Of a stretch of 64,000 nt of DNA, positions 6,943 through 15,482 are shown piece after piece. Position 1 is the stretch's first letter, and each line of letters opens with the position of its first letter. The DNA lies in assembly GCF_000720635.1 (NCBI RefSeq), contig NZ_JOCF01000033.1, forward strand, positions 10,871 through 74,870, in the 5' to 3' direction. A program made the position numbers and the translations under genes. A model generated the notes under the pieces. That model had not been told where the DNA came from. It did not search any database and worked only from the letters and a program-made list of their open reading frames with translations. The DNA comes from Streptomyces sp. NRRL WC-3742. Its GTDB lineage: Bacteria; Actinomycetota; Actinomycetes; Streptomycetales; Streptomycetaceae.

Positions 6943-8217
6943 GTGCAGCTCTCACCTTCAAGCCCTCGGCCCAGCGCCGCGACCGGACCCGACGCCCAGC
7001 GCGACGCCCACCGCCGCGCGGCCCCCGACCGCGGGCGGACGCTGCTCGGCCCCGCGCTCTCGCTCATCCACACCGGCCAGGCGCCGACCCGCTCGGCGCT
7101 CACCCGCGCGCTGGACGTCACCCGGGCCACCGCCGGCGCCGTCACCGCCGAACTCGAGGCGCTCGGGCTGATCACCGTCGACTCCCGCCCGGCCGGAGGA
7201 GGGCGCGGACGCCCCTCGCACCGGCTGGCGATCGACCCCGAGGGCCCGGTCATCGTCGCCGGACAGATCCACGCCGACGGACTGAGCGCCACCCTCGCGG
7301 GCCTCGGCGGACTGCTCGACCCGCCCGTCCACCTGCCGCTGCCCGCCGCCACCGACCCGGTGCGGATGCTGCGCGCCGTCGCCCAGGCGGGCGCCGAACT
7401 CGCCCGCGCCTCCAGCCGCCGCTGCCTGGGCGCGGCCCTCGCGCTGGCCAACCCGGTCACCGAACCGGACGGCACCGCGCTCGCCGCCCTGCACTTCGCC
7501 TGGCCCAGCGGCACGCCGGTCGCCGACCTGTACGACGTGGAGGTCGGCCGCGCCGACCACGGCCCGAACGCGCTGAACCCGCTGCCCACGGCCCTGGCCA
7601 ACGACGCCAACCTGGCCGCCCTCGCCGAGTACCGCCACGGCGCCGGGCGCGGCGCGCGGCACCTGCTCCTCGTCACCTCCGGCCACCGCGGCGTCGGTGG
7701 CGCGCTGGTGATCGACGGGCGGCTCCACACCGGCAGCGCCGGGCTGGCCCTGGAGGTCGGCCACCTCACCGTCGACCCGCAGGGCCGCCCCTGCATGTGC
7801 GGCAACCGCGGCTGCCTCAACTCCGAGACCGACCCGGACGCCCTGTTCGCCGCCGCCGGCCTCACCCCCGAACCGGGCCGCCCGCTGCTCGACCAGGCCC
7901 GCGAACTCTGCCGGGCCGCCGCCACCGACGAGCGGGCGCGCGCGGCGGTCGAGCACGTCATCGACCGCCTCGGGCTCGGCCTGGCCGGCGTCGCCAACAT
8001 CCTCAACCCCGACCGTGTGGTCCTCAGCGGCCTCCACCTCGACCTGCTCGAGGCCGCCCCCGAGCGGCTGCGCGCGGTCGTCGCCGAGCGCTGCCTGTGG
8101 GGGCGCAGCGGCCGGGTGCCGATCGTCGGCGCGGAACTGGCCCACAGCGCGCTGGCCGGCGCGGCCGAGCTGGGCTGGCGGCCGTACCTCGCGGACCCGC
8201 AGTCGGTTCAGGCGTAG
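6943..8217 (+). CDS. ROK family transcriptional regulator
   Basis: This 424-aa protein has an N-terminal winged helix (about residues 35-90, recognition region TRSALTRALDVTRATAGAVTAELEALGLI) fused to an actin-like ROK sugar-kinase fold. The zinc site is visible as GHLTVDP followed by CMCGNRGCLN (about residues 284-292), matching the CxCGxxGCxE consensus except that Asn replaces the final Glu. The DNDANLAAL-type phosphoryl-transfer motif is present as ANDANLAALAEY. ROK regulators sense sugars or sugar phosphates and usually repress adjacent transporter genes; the divergent MFS gene is the obvious target. The upstream ATG used by the longest frame lies inside the MFS gene, so the GTG start is preferred. 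Confidence 0.85.
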   Translation: MQLSPSSPRPSAATGPDAQRDAHRRAAPDRGRTLLGPALSLIHTGQAPTRSALTRALDVTRATAGAVTAELEALGLITVDSRPAGGGRGRPSHRLAIDPEGPVIVAGQIHADGLSATLAGLGGLLDPPVHLPLPAATDPVRMLRAVAQAGAELARASSRRCLGAALALANPVTEPDGTALAALHFAWPSGTPVADLYDVEVGRADHGPNALNPLPTALANDANLAALAEYRHGAGRGARHLLLVTSGHRGVGGALVIDGRLHTGSAGLALEVGHLTVDPQGRPCMCGNRGCLNSETDPDALFAAAGLTPEPGRPLLDQARELCRAAATDERARAAVEHVIDRLGLGLAGVANILNPDRVVLSGLHLDLLEAAPERLRAVVAERCLWGRSGRVPIVGAELAHSALAGAAELGWRPYLADPQSVQA

Positions 8218-8337
8218 AACCCGGGTGCAGGTCCGGGGAGGCGATAAGCGGAAGCTGGACCGACGAAAACGGTCACTTATCGTGACTCTCGTACACTCGT
8301 AGTGAGCAATGGGGGGAGTCGACGAGGGAGAGTGACC

Positions 8338-9489
8338 ATGAGCACGCAGCCGGGTGGCCAGCACGGTACGGACGGCGGGGCGGTCGGCCTGGAGCCGACC
8401 GTCGACGTCGACCGCACCGACCCGCAGTACCGGGCCTGGCTCAAGGAGGCCGTGCGCAAGGTCCAGGCCGACGCCAACCGCTCCGCCGACACCCACCTGC
8501 TGCGCTTCCCGCTGCCGCCGGAGTGGGGCATCGACCTCTACCTCAAGGACGAGTCCACCCACCCGACCGGGTCGCTCAAGCACCGCCTCGCCCGCTCGCT
8601 GTTCCTCTACGGGCTCTGCAACGGCTGGATCCGGCCGGGCAAGCCGGTGATCGAGGCGTCCAGCGGCTCGACGGCCGTCTCCGAGGCGTACTTCGCGCAG
8701 CTCATCGGGGTGCCGTTCATCGCCGTCATGGCCAAGAGCACCAGCCAGGCCAAGATCGACCTGATCGAGTTCCACGGCGGCGAATGCCACCTGGTCGAGC
8801 GCTCCGGCGAGGTGTACGAGGCGTCCGCCAAGCTCGCCGAGGAGACCGGCGGGCACTACATGGACCAGTTCACCTACGCCGAGCGGGCCACCGACTGGCG
8901 CGGAAACAACAACATCGCCGAGTCGGTCTTCGCCCAGCTGCGCCTGGAGCCGCACCCCGAACCGGCCTGGATCGTGGCCACGGCGGGCACGGGCGGCACC
9001 TCGGCGACCATCGCCCGATACGTGCACTACATGCAGTACGACACCCGGATCTGCGTCGCGGACCCGGAGAACTCCTGCTTCTTCGACGGCTGGGTGCGCC
9101 ACGACCCGGAGTCGGTCTGCGAGAGCGGCTCGAGGATCGAGGGCATCGGCCGGCCCCGGATGGAGCCCAGCTTCGTGCCGGGCGCCGTCGACCGGATGAT
9201 GAAGGTGCCCGACGCCGCCTCGATCGCGGCGGTCCGGGTGCTGGAGCAGGTGCTCGGCAAGAAGGCGGGCGCCTCGACGGGCACGGGCCTGTGGGGCGCG
9301 CTGCGCATCGTCGCCGAGATGCGGACGCAGGGGCGCAGGGGCAGCGTGGTCACCCTGATCTGCGACCCGGGGGACCGCTACCTCGACAAGTACTACTCGG
9401 ACGACTGGCTGGCCGGCGAGCGGATCGACATCGCGCCGTACCGGGCGGCCCTGGAGTCCTTCCTGGCAGGCGGCGCCTGGACGGGCTGA
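8338..9489 (+). CDS. PLP-dependent cysteine synthase-like enzyme (Cds1-like)
   Basis: This 383-aa fold-type II PLP enzyme carries the PLP Lys in [11 protein letters not shown] (about residue 80), the substrate loop [12 protein letters not shown] (about 105) and the phosphate-binding [13 protein letters not shown]. It is longer than CysK/CysM and carries an N-terminal extension; the layout resembles mycobacterial Cds1 (Rv3684), a cysteine desulfhydrase. Whether it makes or degrades cysteine cannot be read from sequence. GAGGGAG precedes the ATG by about 7 nt. CGATAAG and CTTATCG arms flank the promoter region (about 8240 and 8277). The stop codon lies inside the first unit of heptamer array 2. 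Confidence 0.8.
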   Translation: MSTQPGGQHGTDGGAVGLEPTVDVDRTDPQYRAWLKEAVRKVQADANRSADTHLLRFPLPPEWGIDLYLKDESTHPTGSLKHRLARSLFLYGLCNGWIRPGKPVIEASSGSTAVSEAYFAQLIGVPFIAVMAKSTSQAKIDLIEFHGGECHLVERSGEVYEASAKLAEETGGHYMDQFTYAERATDWRGNNNIAESVFAQLRLEPHPEPAWIVATAGTGGTSATIARYVHYMQYDTRICVADPENSCFFDGWVRHDPESVCESGSRIEGIGRPRMEPSFVPGAVDRMMKVPDAASIAAVRVLEQVLGKKAGASTGTGLWGALRIVAEMRTQGRRGSVVTLICDPGDRYLDKYYSDDWLAGERIDIAPYRAALESFLAGGAWTG

Positions 9490-9649
9490 CGGCGAACAGC
9501 GGACGGCGGCTGGCGGACGGCTGACAGCGAACAGCTGACGGCGGACAGAAAACAGATGACGGATGACAGCTGACGGATGTTGAAATCCGTCAGCTGTCAT
9601 CCGTTCGCTGTCGGCTGTCGGCTGTCGATTGTCAGCTGTCCGCCGTCAC
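9486..9649. repeat. Heptamer tandem array 2, stop to stop
   Basis: The whole space between two convergent genes is built of 7-bp units. Rightward units from the plus-strand stop include CTGACGG, CGAACAG, CGGACGG, CTGACAG, CGGACAG, ATGACGG and ATGACAG. Leftward units from the minus-strand stop include GTGACGG, CGGACAG, CTGACAA, CCGACAG (twice), CGAACGG and ATGACAG. The two halves meet in a hairpin at 9559-9604. The stop TGA of each gene lies inside the first heptamer of its half. Confidence 0.85.
9559..9604. terminator. Bidirectional hairpin at the centre of array 2
   Basis: Positions 9559-9578 and 9585-9604 are a perfect 20-bp inverted repeat with the 6-nt loop GTTGAA. It sits midway between convergent genes and can terminate transcription from both. 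Confidence 0.8.
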
Positions 9650-9951
9650 CCGCCCGCCGGCCGCCGGATCACGACCCGCCCCGCGTCGAGGTCGACGCCC
9701 GTGCGCTTCGGCGCCCCGTCGTGCTCGTCGTCGCGCAGCACCAGCTCGATCCGGCGCTGCTCCAACTGCACGCGCTTGCCGGGGTAGAGCAGCGCGTGCA
9801 TCTCCTCCGTCGCCATCGCGCCCGCCCCGCGCGGGGCGCCCGCCGCACCGCGGCCGCGCAGGCGGCGCGCCACGCCGGCGAGGAAGAACAGCACCACCAG
9901 CCCGGCCGGCAGCAGCAGTCCGCCCGCGGCTCCCGTCAACAGCATGCCCAT
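9646..9951 (-). CDS. Small membrane protein, DUF6191-like
   Basis: This 101-aa protein has one N-terminal membrane helix (about residues 3-26, Gly/Leu/Val-rich) followed by a basic RRLRGRG stop-transfer stretch. Its soluble C-terminal domain carries the EEMHALLYPGKRVQLEQRR and LVLRDDEHDGAP patches typical of the streptomycete DUF6191 family. The function is unknown. Two in-frame ATGs (9951 and 9945) compete as starts. It lies 53 bp downstream of the beta-helix AAA protein on the same strand and may belong to the same transcript. Confidence 0.7.
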   Translation of the reverse strand: MGMLLTGAAGGLLLPAGLVVLFFLAGVARRLRGRGAAGAPRGAGAMATEEMHALLYPGKRVQLEQRRIELVLRDDEHDGAPKRTGVDLDAGRVVIRRPAGG

Positions 9952-10004
9952 GTCCGGCCCAACGCTCCTGCGGTGGCCGCGAGTTCCCGGGCCGCGCCCC
10001 GCCG

Positions 10005-12410
10005 TCAGCGCAGCGGTACGACCGGCAGGTCCTGCGGGACGAGCAGCTGCAGCTCCTCCGTCGACGGGTCGGCCAGGTGGGCGACGCGGACGGCGTGGCG
10101 CTCGACCATGGTCTCGAACACCTGCCGCGCCGTGCGCCCGTTGCCGAAGTTGGGGCCGCGCTCCAGGCCGCCGAAGTGGTCGAGCAGGGCCAGCGCGGCG
10201 GCTTCCGTGAGTGCGTACTCGTGTTCCGCGCACTGGGCCCTGGCGATCTCCAGCAGTTCGTCGGCCGTGTAGTCCGGGAAGCTGATGGTGCGGGAGAAGC
10301 GCGAGGAGACACCGGGGTTGGCGGAGAGGAAGCGTTCCATCTCGGCGGTGTAGCCGGCGACGATGACGACCACCTCGTCGCGGTGGTCCTCCATCAGCTT
10401 GACCAGGGTGTCGATCGCCTCCCGCCCGAAGTCCCGGGCGCCGTCCTCGGGGGCGAGGGCGTACGCCTCGTCGATGAAGAGCACCCCGCCGCGGGCCCGG
10501 TCGAAGGCGGCGGCGGTGCGGATCGCGGTGGAGCCGATGTGCTCGCCGACGAGGTCGACGCGGGCGACCTCGACCAGGTGCCCGCGCTGGAGGACCCCGA
10601 GGGAGGCGAGGATCTCCCCGTACAGCCGGGCGACGGTGGTCTTGCCCGTGCCGGGGGCGCCGGTGAAGACCAGGTGGCGGCGCAGCGAGGGCGCCTTGAG
10701 CCCGGCCTGGCGGCGCCTGCGCCCCACCGAGATCAGGTCGATCAGGGTGCGCACCTCCTGCTTGACGGTGGCGAGCCCGACGAGCGTGTCCAGTTCGGCG
10801 AGCGCCTCGTCGGCCGGGCGGCAGTCGGGGATCGGCGCGATCGCCGCCGTTGCGAGGGCGGGCGCCGAGAGGGCCAAGGGCGCCGCAGTGGCGGTGAGTT
10901 GGGCGGTCCGGGGCGCCGGGAGGTCGCCGCCGGAGGGCAGGACGTCGTCGGAGGTGCAGCCCTCCGCGACCGGCCCGGGCTCGGAGAACTCGAACCCGGC
11001 CCGCTCGTTCTGCTCGGCCCGGCACCGGGTGAGCTGGGTGCGGCAGCCGTCGATGATGTGGAACCCGAAGCCCTTGCCGTGCGAGACCCGGCACTCCTCG
11101 AAGGTGCCCCGCCCCTGCGCCGAGACGTACACCCCGGCGTCGGTGCTGGCCCGGACGGTGCAGTCGCGCAGCACCGGGTCGGCGCCCTTGGTGACGATCA
11201 CCCCGGTGGCCACGTCGGAGATCTCGCAGCCGGTGAGCAGCCCGCCGCTGCCGTGGTCGCGGAACCAGAGCCCGGTGCCCGCCTCCTGGACCCGGCAGCC
11301 GCTGAGGTTGACGTTCGCGCCGCCGCTGACGGAGACGGCCGAGCTGCGAATGCGGCTGAAGGAGCAGCCCTCGGCGGTGGCGGCGGAGTCCCGGTCGAGG
11401 ACGAAGAGGGCGTCGGGAAGGTCGTGCAGCGAGCAGTCGGTGAGGGTCAGCCGCGCGCCGTCGCTGACCCACAGCGCCGGGTACTCGCCGGTGGAGCCGT
11501 GGATCTTGCAGGACTCGGCGACGGCCTCGGTGCCCTGGTCCCAGACGGACAGCGCGCCGCGCCCGAAGTCGCGCACGGTGGTGTTGGCGAGGGTGAGCCG
11601 GGAGCGCCCGCGCAGGTCGGCGGCGTTCTCGGGCACGTCGTGGATGCGGCAGCCGGTGAGGGAGAGCACGGCCTCGCCGTCCAGGGTGAGCCCGTTGCCG
11701 GTGACGCGGTGGATCTCGCAGTCGATGAGCCGCCCGCCGGCCTGGGCGTCGGCCTGCACGCCGCTGCCGCGGATCTCGTAGATCTCGCAGCCGGTCAGTT
11801 CGGCGGCGCTGCCCGGGTCGGAGAGCAGGACCCCGGCGCCGGAGGCGTGGTGGAGGCGGCAGCGGTCGAGGACGGCGGTGGCGCCGCCGAGGACGGCGAG
11901 CCCGGCCTGCCCGGCGGCGGCCACCTCGCAGTCCTCGAAGGCGGCGGCGGTGCCCTCGCCGCGCAGCCGCAGGCCCAGGCCCGCGGGGTTTGCGACGACG
12001 CAGCCGCGCAGGGTCGGCCGGGCGCCGTCGGTGATCTCGACGCCGGTGGCGGAGCGGGTCTCGATCCGGCAGCCGCCGAGGGAGGGTGTGGCGTCGGGCC
12101 CGGTGACGAGGACGGCGGGCGCGGAGCTGTCGCCGGCCTCGATCACCAGGTCGCGGACGGTGGCGGCGGCGGTGACGGTGAGCGCGACCCCGGCGGCCGG
12201 CTCGATCCGTACGGTGCCCGGGCCCTGCGCGGGGACGATCGTCACCGGCTTGTCCAGCACCACGTTCTCCCGGAACGTGCCCGGCCGGACGGTCACGGTG
12301 TCGCCCGCCTCGGCGGCCGCCAGCGCCTCCGCGAGGGTGTCGTACTCGCCCGCGCGGCGACGCCAGCGGGATGCGCTGTCCTGGGTGACCCTGACCCTGT
12401 GCTCAGCCAT
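10005..12410 (-). CDS. Right-handed beta-helix repeat / CbxX-type AAA ATPase fusion
   Basis: This 801-aa protein has two parts. Residues about 20-520 form a right-handed parallel beta-helix of some 18-20 coils with repeating L-x-x-C-x-I/V motifs (for example TGCEIYEIRGSG, TDCSLHDLPDAL), as in pectate-lyase-like and NosD/CASH proteins. Residues about 560-801 form an AAA+ domain of the CbxX/SpoVK/EccA type, with Walker A GAPGTGKTT (about 581), Walker B VLFIDEAYAL, a VVVIVAGYTAEMERF sensor-1 region and a GNGRTARQVFE Arg-finger/sensor region. EccA-like ATPases act with type VII secretion, but no esx genes are adjacent. The helix has no signal peptide, so the protein should be cytosolic, possibly a remodeller with its own scaffold. 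Confidence 0.85.
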   Translation of the reverse strand: MAEHRVRVTQDSASRWRRRAGEYDTLAEALAAAEAGDTVTVRPGTFRENVVLDKPVTIVPAQGPGTVRIEPAAGVALTVTAAATVRDLVIEAGDSSAPAVLVTGPDATPSLGGCRIETRSATGVEITDGARPTLRGCVVANPAGLGLRLRGEGTAAAFEDCEVAAAGQAGLAVLGGATAVLDRCRLHHASGAGVLLSDPGSAAELTGCEIYEIRGSGVQADAQAGGRLIDCEIHRVTGNGLTLDGEAVLSLTGCRIHDVPENAADLRGRSRLTLANTTVRDFGRGALSVWDQGTEAVAESCKIHGSTGEYPALWVSDGARLTLTDCSLHDLPDALFVLDRDSAATAEGCSFSRIRSSAVSVSGGANVNLSGCRVQEAGTGLWFRDHGSGGLLTGCEISDVATGVIVTKGADPVLRDCTVRASTDAGVYVSAQGRGTFEECRVSHGKGFGFHIIDGCRTQLTRCRAEQNERAGFEFSEPGPVAEGCTSDDVLPSGGDLPAPRTAQLTATAAPLALSAPALATAAIAPIPDCRPADEALAELDTLVGLATVKQEVRTLIDLISVGRRRRQAGLKAPSLRRHLVFTGAPGTGKTTVARLYGEILASLGVLQRGHLVEVARVDLVGEHIGSTAIRTAAAFDRARGGVLFIDEAYALAPEDGARDFGREAIDTLVKLMEDHRDEVVVIVAGYTAEMERFLSANPGVSSRFSRTISFPDYTADELLEIARAQCAEHEYALTEAAALALLDHFGGLERGPNFGNGRTARQVFETMVERHAVRVAHLADPSTEELQLLVPQDLPVVPLR

Positions 12411-12573
12411 GACGGTCTGTCGTCCCCACCTTCGTCGTGCCGGCGTCCAACGGGCCGTACGCGCGGGGCTGCGCGGGCCGTCCGCCCACCGTAGCGCGCC
12501 CGGATGAGTGCTCCGCCCGTGCGCCGACGCGCGCACACCTCCGGCACACGGCCCGGCCACGGGTTGCGACCCT

Positions 12574-12627
12574 GGACCGACCGGCGAACGGGGGGCCGCG
12601 CGCCGACCCCCGTTCGCCGGTCGGTCC
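12574..12627 (-). terminator. 21-bp perfect hairpin after the MOSC gene
   Basis: Positions 12574-12594 and 12607-12627 are perfect reverse complements with a 12-nt loop. It lies 67 bp past the MOSC stop, before the start region of the AAA gene, both on the minus strand. Confidence 0.75.
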
Positions 12628-12693
12628 TGTTTCAACGAGCGCGCACGCCCCGGGTTCCGGACCGGCGGGGGCGCCCGGGGCTCGCGGGAGGGG

Positions 12694-13569
12694 TCAGCGC
12701 CCGTCGGCGGGCCAGTGCGCCCCGTCCTCCAGCACCTCGACGTCGTCGCCCAGGCGCAGGGTGCCGAGCACGTCGCCCTCGACGCCGGCCGGGCGTTCGG
12801 GGATCAGGTTCTGCCCGAACGCGGCCTTGCGCAGCAGCCGGTGGTGCCGGGCGAGGGTGCGCAGCGGCTCCTTGCCGCCGCGCTCGCCGGTCTCCTGGTC
12901 GGTGGTGGTGACGACGCAGCGGCCGCAGGGCTTGACCACCTTGAAGGTCAGCTCGCCGATGCGCACGCGCCGCCAGCCGTCCTCGGCCCACGCCTCGGCG
13001 CCGGAGACGACGACGCTGGGGCGGAAGCGGGTCATCGGCAGCTGCTCGTACTCCTCGGGGTGCTCGGCGGCGATGAGTTCGTTGAGCCGGTCCAGGGAGG
13101 CGGTGGTGGTGAGCAGCAGCGGGAAGCCGTCGGCCATGGAGACGGTGTCGCCGGGCTCGCTGTACTCGGGATCGACGGGCCGGGCGCGCGGGTCGTCGAG
13201 GTGCACGAGGCGGTAGTCGCCGAGGTGTTCGGCGATCCACCGGTGCGCCTCCTTCGCGGCCTCGGTGGCGCGGAAGCGGGTGCCCCAGACCTCGACGTCG
13301 GCGACGGGGTCGCCGGCCGCGGGGGTGGGGGCGGCGATCTCGATCCGGGAGCCGTCGGGGGCGGTGAGGGCGAGGGCTCCGCCGGGCAGCAGGCCGGGGC
13401 GGATCTGGCCGAGGGCGGCGTCCTCGCGCTGGCTGACGAAGCGTCCGGTGGCGTCGGCGAGCATCCAGCGACGGTCTCCGGCCAGGCCCCAGGGCTGGAC
13501 CTCTGCGGTCTCGGGGCTCAGGCGGTACATCGACTTGACGGGGTAGACGTGGAGTCCGGTGAGCTGCAT
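12694..13569 (-). CDS. MOSC domain protein (YcbX/mARC-like)
   Basis: This 291-aa protein starts with the MOSC N-terminal beta-barrel (LTGLHVYPVKSMYRLS and GLAGDRRWMLAD, residues 3-40) and continues into the MOSC domain. The candidate molybdenum-ligand Cys is in FKVVKPCGRCVVTTTD (about residue 215), followed by FGQNLIP. YcbX/mARC proteins reduce N-hydroxylated compounds with a molybdenum cofactor and a ferredoxin-type partner. The C-terminal 2Fe-2S domain of E. coli YcbX is absent, so an external electron donor would be needed. The upstream space holds a 12-bp tandem array. Confidence 0.85.
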   Translation of the reverse strand: MQLTGLHVYPVKSMYRLSPETAEVQPWGLAGDRRWMLADATGRFVSQREDAALGQIRPGLLPGGALALTAPDGSRIEIAAPTPAAGDPVADVEVWGTRFRATEAAKEAHRWIAEHLGDYRLVHLDDPRARPVDPEYSEPGDTVSMADGFPLLLTTTASLDRLNELIAAEHPEEYEQLPMTRFRPSVVVSGAEAWAEDGWRRVRIGELTFKVVKPCGRCVVTTTDQETGERGGKEPLRTLARHHRLLRKAAFGQNLIPERPAGVEGDVLGTLRLGDDVEVLEDGAHWPADGR

Positions 13570-13618
13570 CCCTCCATCCTGCCAGGCCGCCGGTCAGGGG
13601 CATCGGGGCGGTTGCCGC

Positions 13619-13714
13619 CTGAACGCACGCCTGAACACACGCCTGAACACACGCCTGAACGCAGACGTGAACACACGCCTGAACGCACGCTTGAACACGC
13701 CCCCGAACGCGCAC
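13619..13714. repeat. Eight 12-bp tandem repeats
   Basis: Eight contiguous 12-bp units run from CTGAACGCACGC (13619-13630) through CTGAACACACGC (twice), CTGAACGCAGAC, GTGAACACACGC, CTGAACGCACGC, TTGAACACGCCC and CCGAACGCGCAC. The array lies just upstream of the MOSC start codon (minus strand) and downstream of the terminator for the preceding gene. Confidence 0.9.
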
Positions 13715-13754
13715 GGACCGCCCGGTCGCCGTGAGGCGCACCGGGCGGTCCGTG
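13712..13754 (-). terminator. Hairpin terminator, 15-bp stem
   Basis: CACGGACCGCCCGGT (13712-13726) pairs with 13740-13754 around a 13-nt loop. It is placed about 100 bp past the stop of the Gln/Gly-rich protein gene. Confidence 0.7.
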
Positions 13755-13857
13755 GATGACCCGTTTCTCCGTTCGCCCGGCGTACAGGGGGGATCGCCGG
13801 GTGGTGCTCAGGTGGTGCGGGTGAGGACCGCTCGCGGGCGGTCCGGGTGGCCGGGGC

Positions 13858-14646
13858 TCAGTACCCCTGGGCCTGCGGCTGGTAGCCGTTGCTCTGGAAC
13901 TGTCCGTGCTCGCCGTAGGGGTTGGGCCTCTGCGGCTGCATGGGGCGCACGGGAGCCATGGCCGGGCGCAGCTGCCCGCCGCCGAAGCTCTGGTCGCCGG
14001 TCGGACCCGTGAAACCGGGGCCGGCCGGGTTCTGGCCGCCGAACGCCTGCGGGGCGCCGAAGCCCTGGGGCTGGCCGCCGCCCTGCCCGTGGCCGAAACC
14101 GCTCGGGCCGCCGGCCGGCTGCGCGCCGAAGGTCTGCTGGCCGGCCTGGCCGCCGACGAAGGTGTTCTGGCCGCCGAAGCTCTGCCCGCCGCTGGGCTGA
14201 GCGCCGAACGGCTGGGGGGCGCCGTTGGCCTGGGGGAAGGCGGGGGCGGGCTGCGGCCGCTGGTACTGCTGCTGGCCGCCGTACCCGGGGACGGGCGGCT
14301 GCGGCGCGGTGGCGTAGGCGGACTGCGCGGGGATGTACGCGGTCGCGGGGCCGGAGGAGGAGGGTGCGCTGCTCGGGCCGGGGCCCAGGGCGAGGCGGGC
14401 GGGAGGCAGCGCGGGGAGGTTGCTGCCAGGGGTGTCGTACCCGGTGCCGTAGCGGTTGTCGTAGGAGCTGGGGGCGAACCCGTTCCCGTAACCGGACGAC
14501 AGTGCGGGCGGCAGGGCGGCCGGCACGTTGATGGGTGCGATCTGGGGGACGCCGCGCTCAGCCACGAGGCTGTCGTAGATCGGCGTGCCGGAGGAGAAGG
14601 ACGGAGGGGGGTAGCCGACTCCGTCGTAGGAGCGGGGCGAGGTCAT
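13858..14646 (-). CDS. Gln/Gly/Pro-rich low-complexity protein
   Basis: This 262-aa protein opens with MTSPRSYDGVGYPPPSFSSG and a semi-ordered N-terminal third with an LVAERGVPQIAPINVP block. It then becomes almost entirely Gly, Gln, Pro, Phe and Ala, with degenerate repeats such as FGAQPSGGQSFGGQ and GFGAPQAFGGQ. It has no signal peptide or membrane helix. The N-terminal block is conserved in uncharacterised streptomycete proteins as far as I recall. The repetitive tail suggests an intrinsically disordered, perhaps phase-separating or structural protein. I cannot assign a function. Confidence 0.65.
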   Translation of the reverse strand: MTSPRSYDGVGYPPPSFSSGTPIYDSLVAERGVPQIAPINVPAALPPALSSGYGNGFAPSSYDNRYGTGYDTPGSNLPALPPARLALGPGPSSAPSSSGPATAYIPAQSAYATAPQPPVPGYGGQQQYQRPQPAPAFPQANGAPQPFGAQPSGGQSFGGQNTFVGGQAGQQTFGAQPAGGPSGFGHGQGGGQPQGFGAPQAFGGQNPAGPGFTGPTGDQSFGGGQLRPAMAPVRPMQPQRPNPYGEHGQFQSNGYQPQAQGY

Positions 14647-15032
14647 GGGGCATACGGTAAGCCCACAATGCGCCTGCTGAGGAGAGCGGGAGGGGGAGCA
14701 GTTCGAGTGTTTACACAGTCTTCGCTCGCACAAAGGTTTCGAAAGTGGGAAGAACGGACAAACCGGCGATTGGTTCCGGACAACTCCGGTGCTCCGTCAG
14801 TGATCGAACAGCGTCCGAACCCCACCGGTGGTAGCCCTTGCGGTGACCGGCCGGTAGCCGTTCGGGGGCCCGCCGGAGAAACTTTTGCGGACGGGGCGTG
14901 CGCCGGCGCCTTCGAGCCCCCGCCGACCTCGCGACGGGGGCTCGTGAATGTTTCGGGGATAAGGCCCCCGTCAGCGCGCGCCGGGGTCTCGCCTCCGCTC
15001 GCCGGGGGTCTCCGAGGCCCCCTTCGGCGGCG
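14647..15032. other. 386-bp gap: promoter side of the Q/G-rich gene plus a terminator
   Basis: No gene seen. The half near 14700-14830 is relatively AT-rich and probably holds the promoter for the minus-strand gene ending at 13858. The half near 14880-15030 is rich in G/C runs and contains the hairpin at 14913-14944. Confidence 0.5.
14913..14944 (-). terminator. Hairpin downstream of mscL
   Basis: CGAGCCCCCG (14913-14922) pairs with CGGGGGCTCG (14935-14944), 12-nt loop, about 90 bp past the mscL stop. Confidence 0.55.
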
Positions 15033-15482
15033 TCAGCCGGCCTGCAGCGCCTGGGTCTGCGCGGGCAGGCCCGGCCGGGCGGTGAGCTCCGTGGTGCAGA
15101 AGGAGCAGCGGCTGGCCGCGGCCGGAATCGAACTGAGGCACTCCGGGCACTCGGTCTTGGCGGCCGGGGCCGGCTTGTCCCGGTCCAGGCGCGCCTGCAG
15201 CCTGGTGACCGGCACGACCACGGCGAAGTAGATCACCGCGGCGACCAGCACGAAGCTGATCAGCGCGTTGACGAAGACTCCGTACGGGAAGGGGGTGCCC
15301 GCCACGTCGAAGGTCTTCTGCGAGAAGTCGCCGACGGCCCCGGAGGCGACGCCGATGAGCGGGGTGAGGAAGGCAGTGACGAACCCGGTGACGACGGCGG
15401 TGAAGGCCGCGCCGATCACAATGCCGACCGCGAGGTCCACCACGTTTCCGCGCAGCAGGAAGCTGCGGAATCCCTTGAACAC
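15033..15482 (-). CDS. mscL: Large-conductance mechanosensitive channel
   Basis: This 149-aa channel subunit opens with FKGFRSFLLRGNVVDLAVGIVIGAAFTAVV (TM1 with the RGN and Gly/Ala-rich gate), then a periplasmic loop and TM2 (VFVNALISFVLVAAVIYFAVVVPV). It forms a pentameric pore that vents solutes during osmotic downshock. The C-terminus has an unusual CPECLSSIPAAASRCSFC tail, a four-Cys zinc-ribbon-like motif seen in several actinobacterial MscLs. The GTG start is chosen because GGAG lies 7 nt upstream and it matches the family N-terminus; an ATG 23 codons earlier is in frame with a poor RBS. Confidence 0.9.
   Translation of the reverse strand: MFKGFRSFLLRGNVVDLAVGIVIGAAFTAVVTGFVTAFLTPLIGVASGAVGDFSQKTFDVAGTPFPYGVFVNALISFVLVAAVIYFAVVVPVTRLQARLDRDKPAPAAKTECPECLSSIPAAASRCSFCTTELTARPGLPAQTQALQAG

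Noticed and set aside
6958..9600. An 880-aa minus-strand open frame
   Set aside because: It lies antisense to the ROK and cysteine synthase-like genes, which have clear motifs and starts; no domain is recognisable in it.
13619..13714. Possible CRISPR array
   Set aside because: Units are contiguous 12-mers with no unique spacers and no cas genes nearby.
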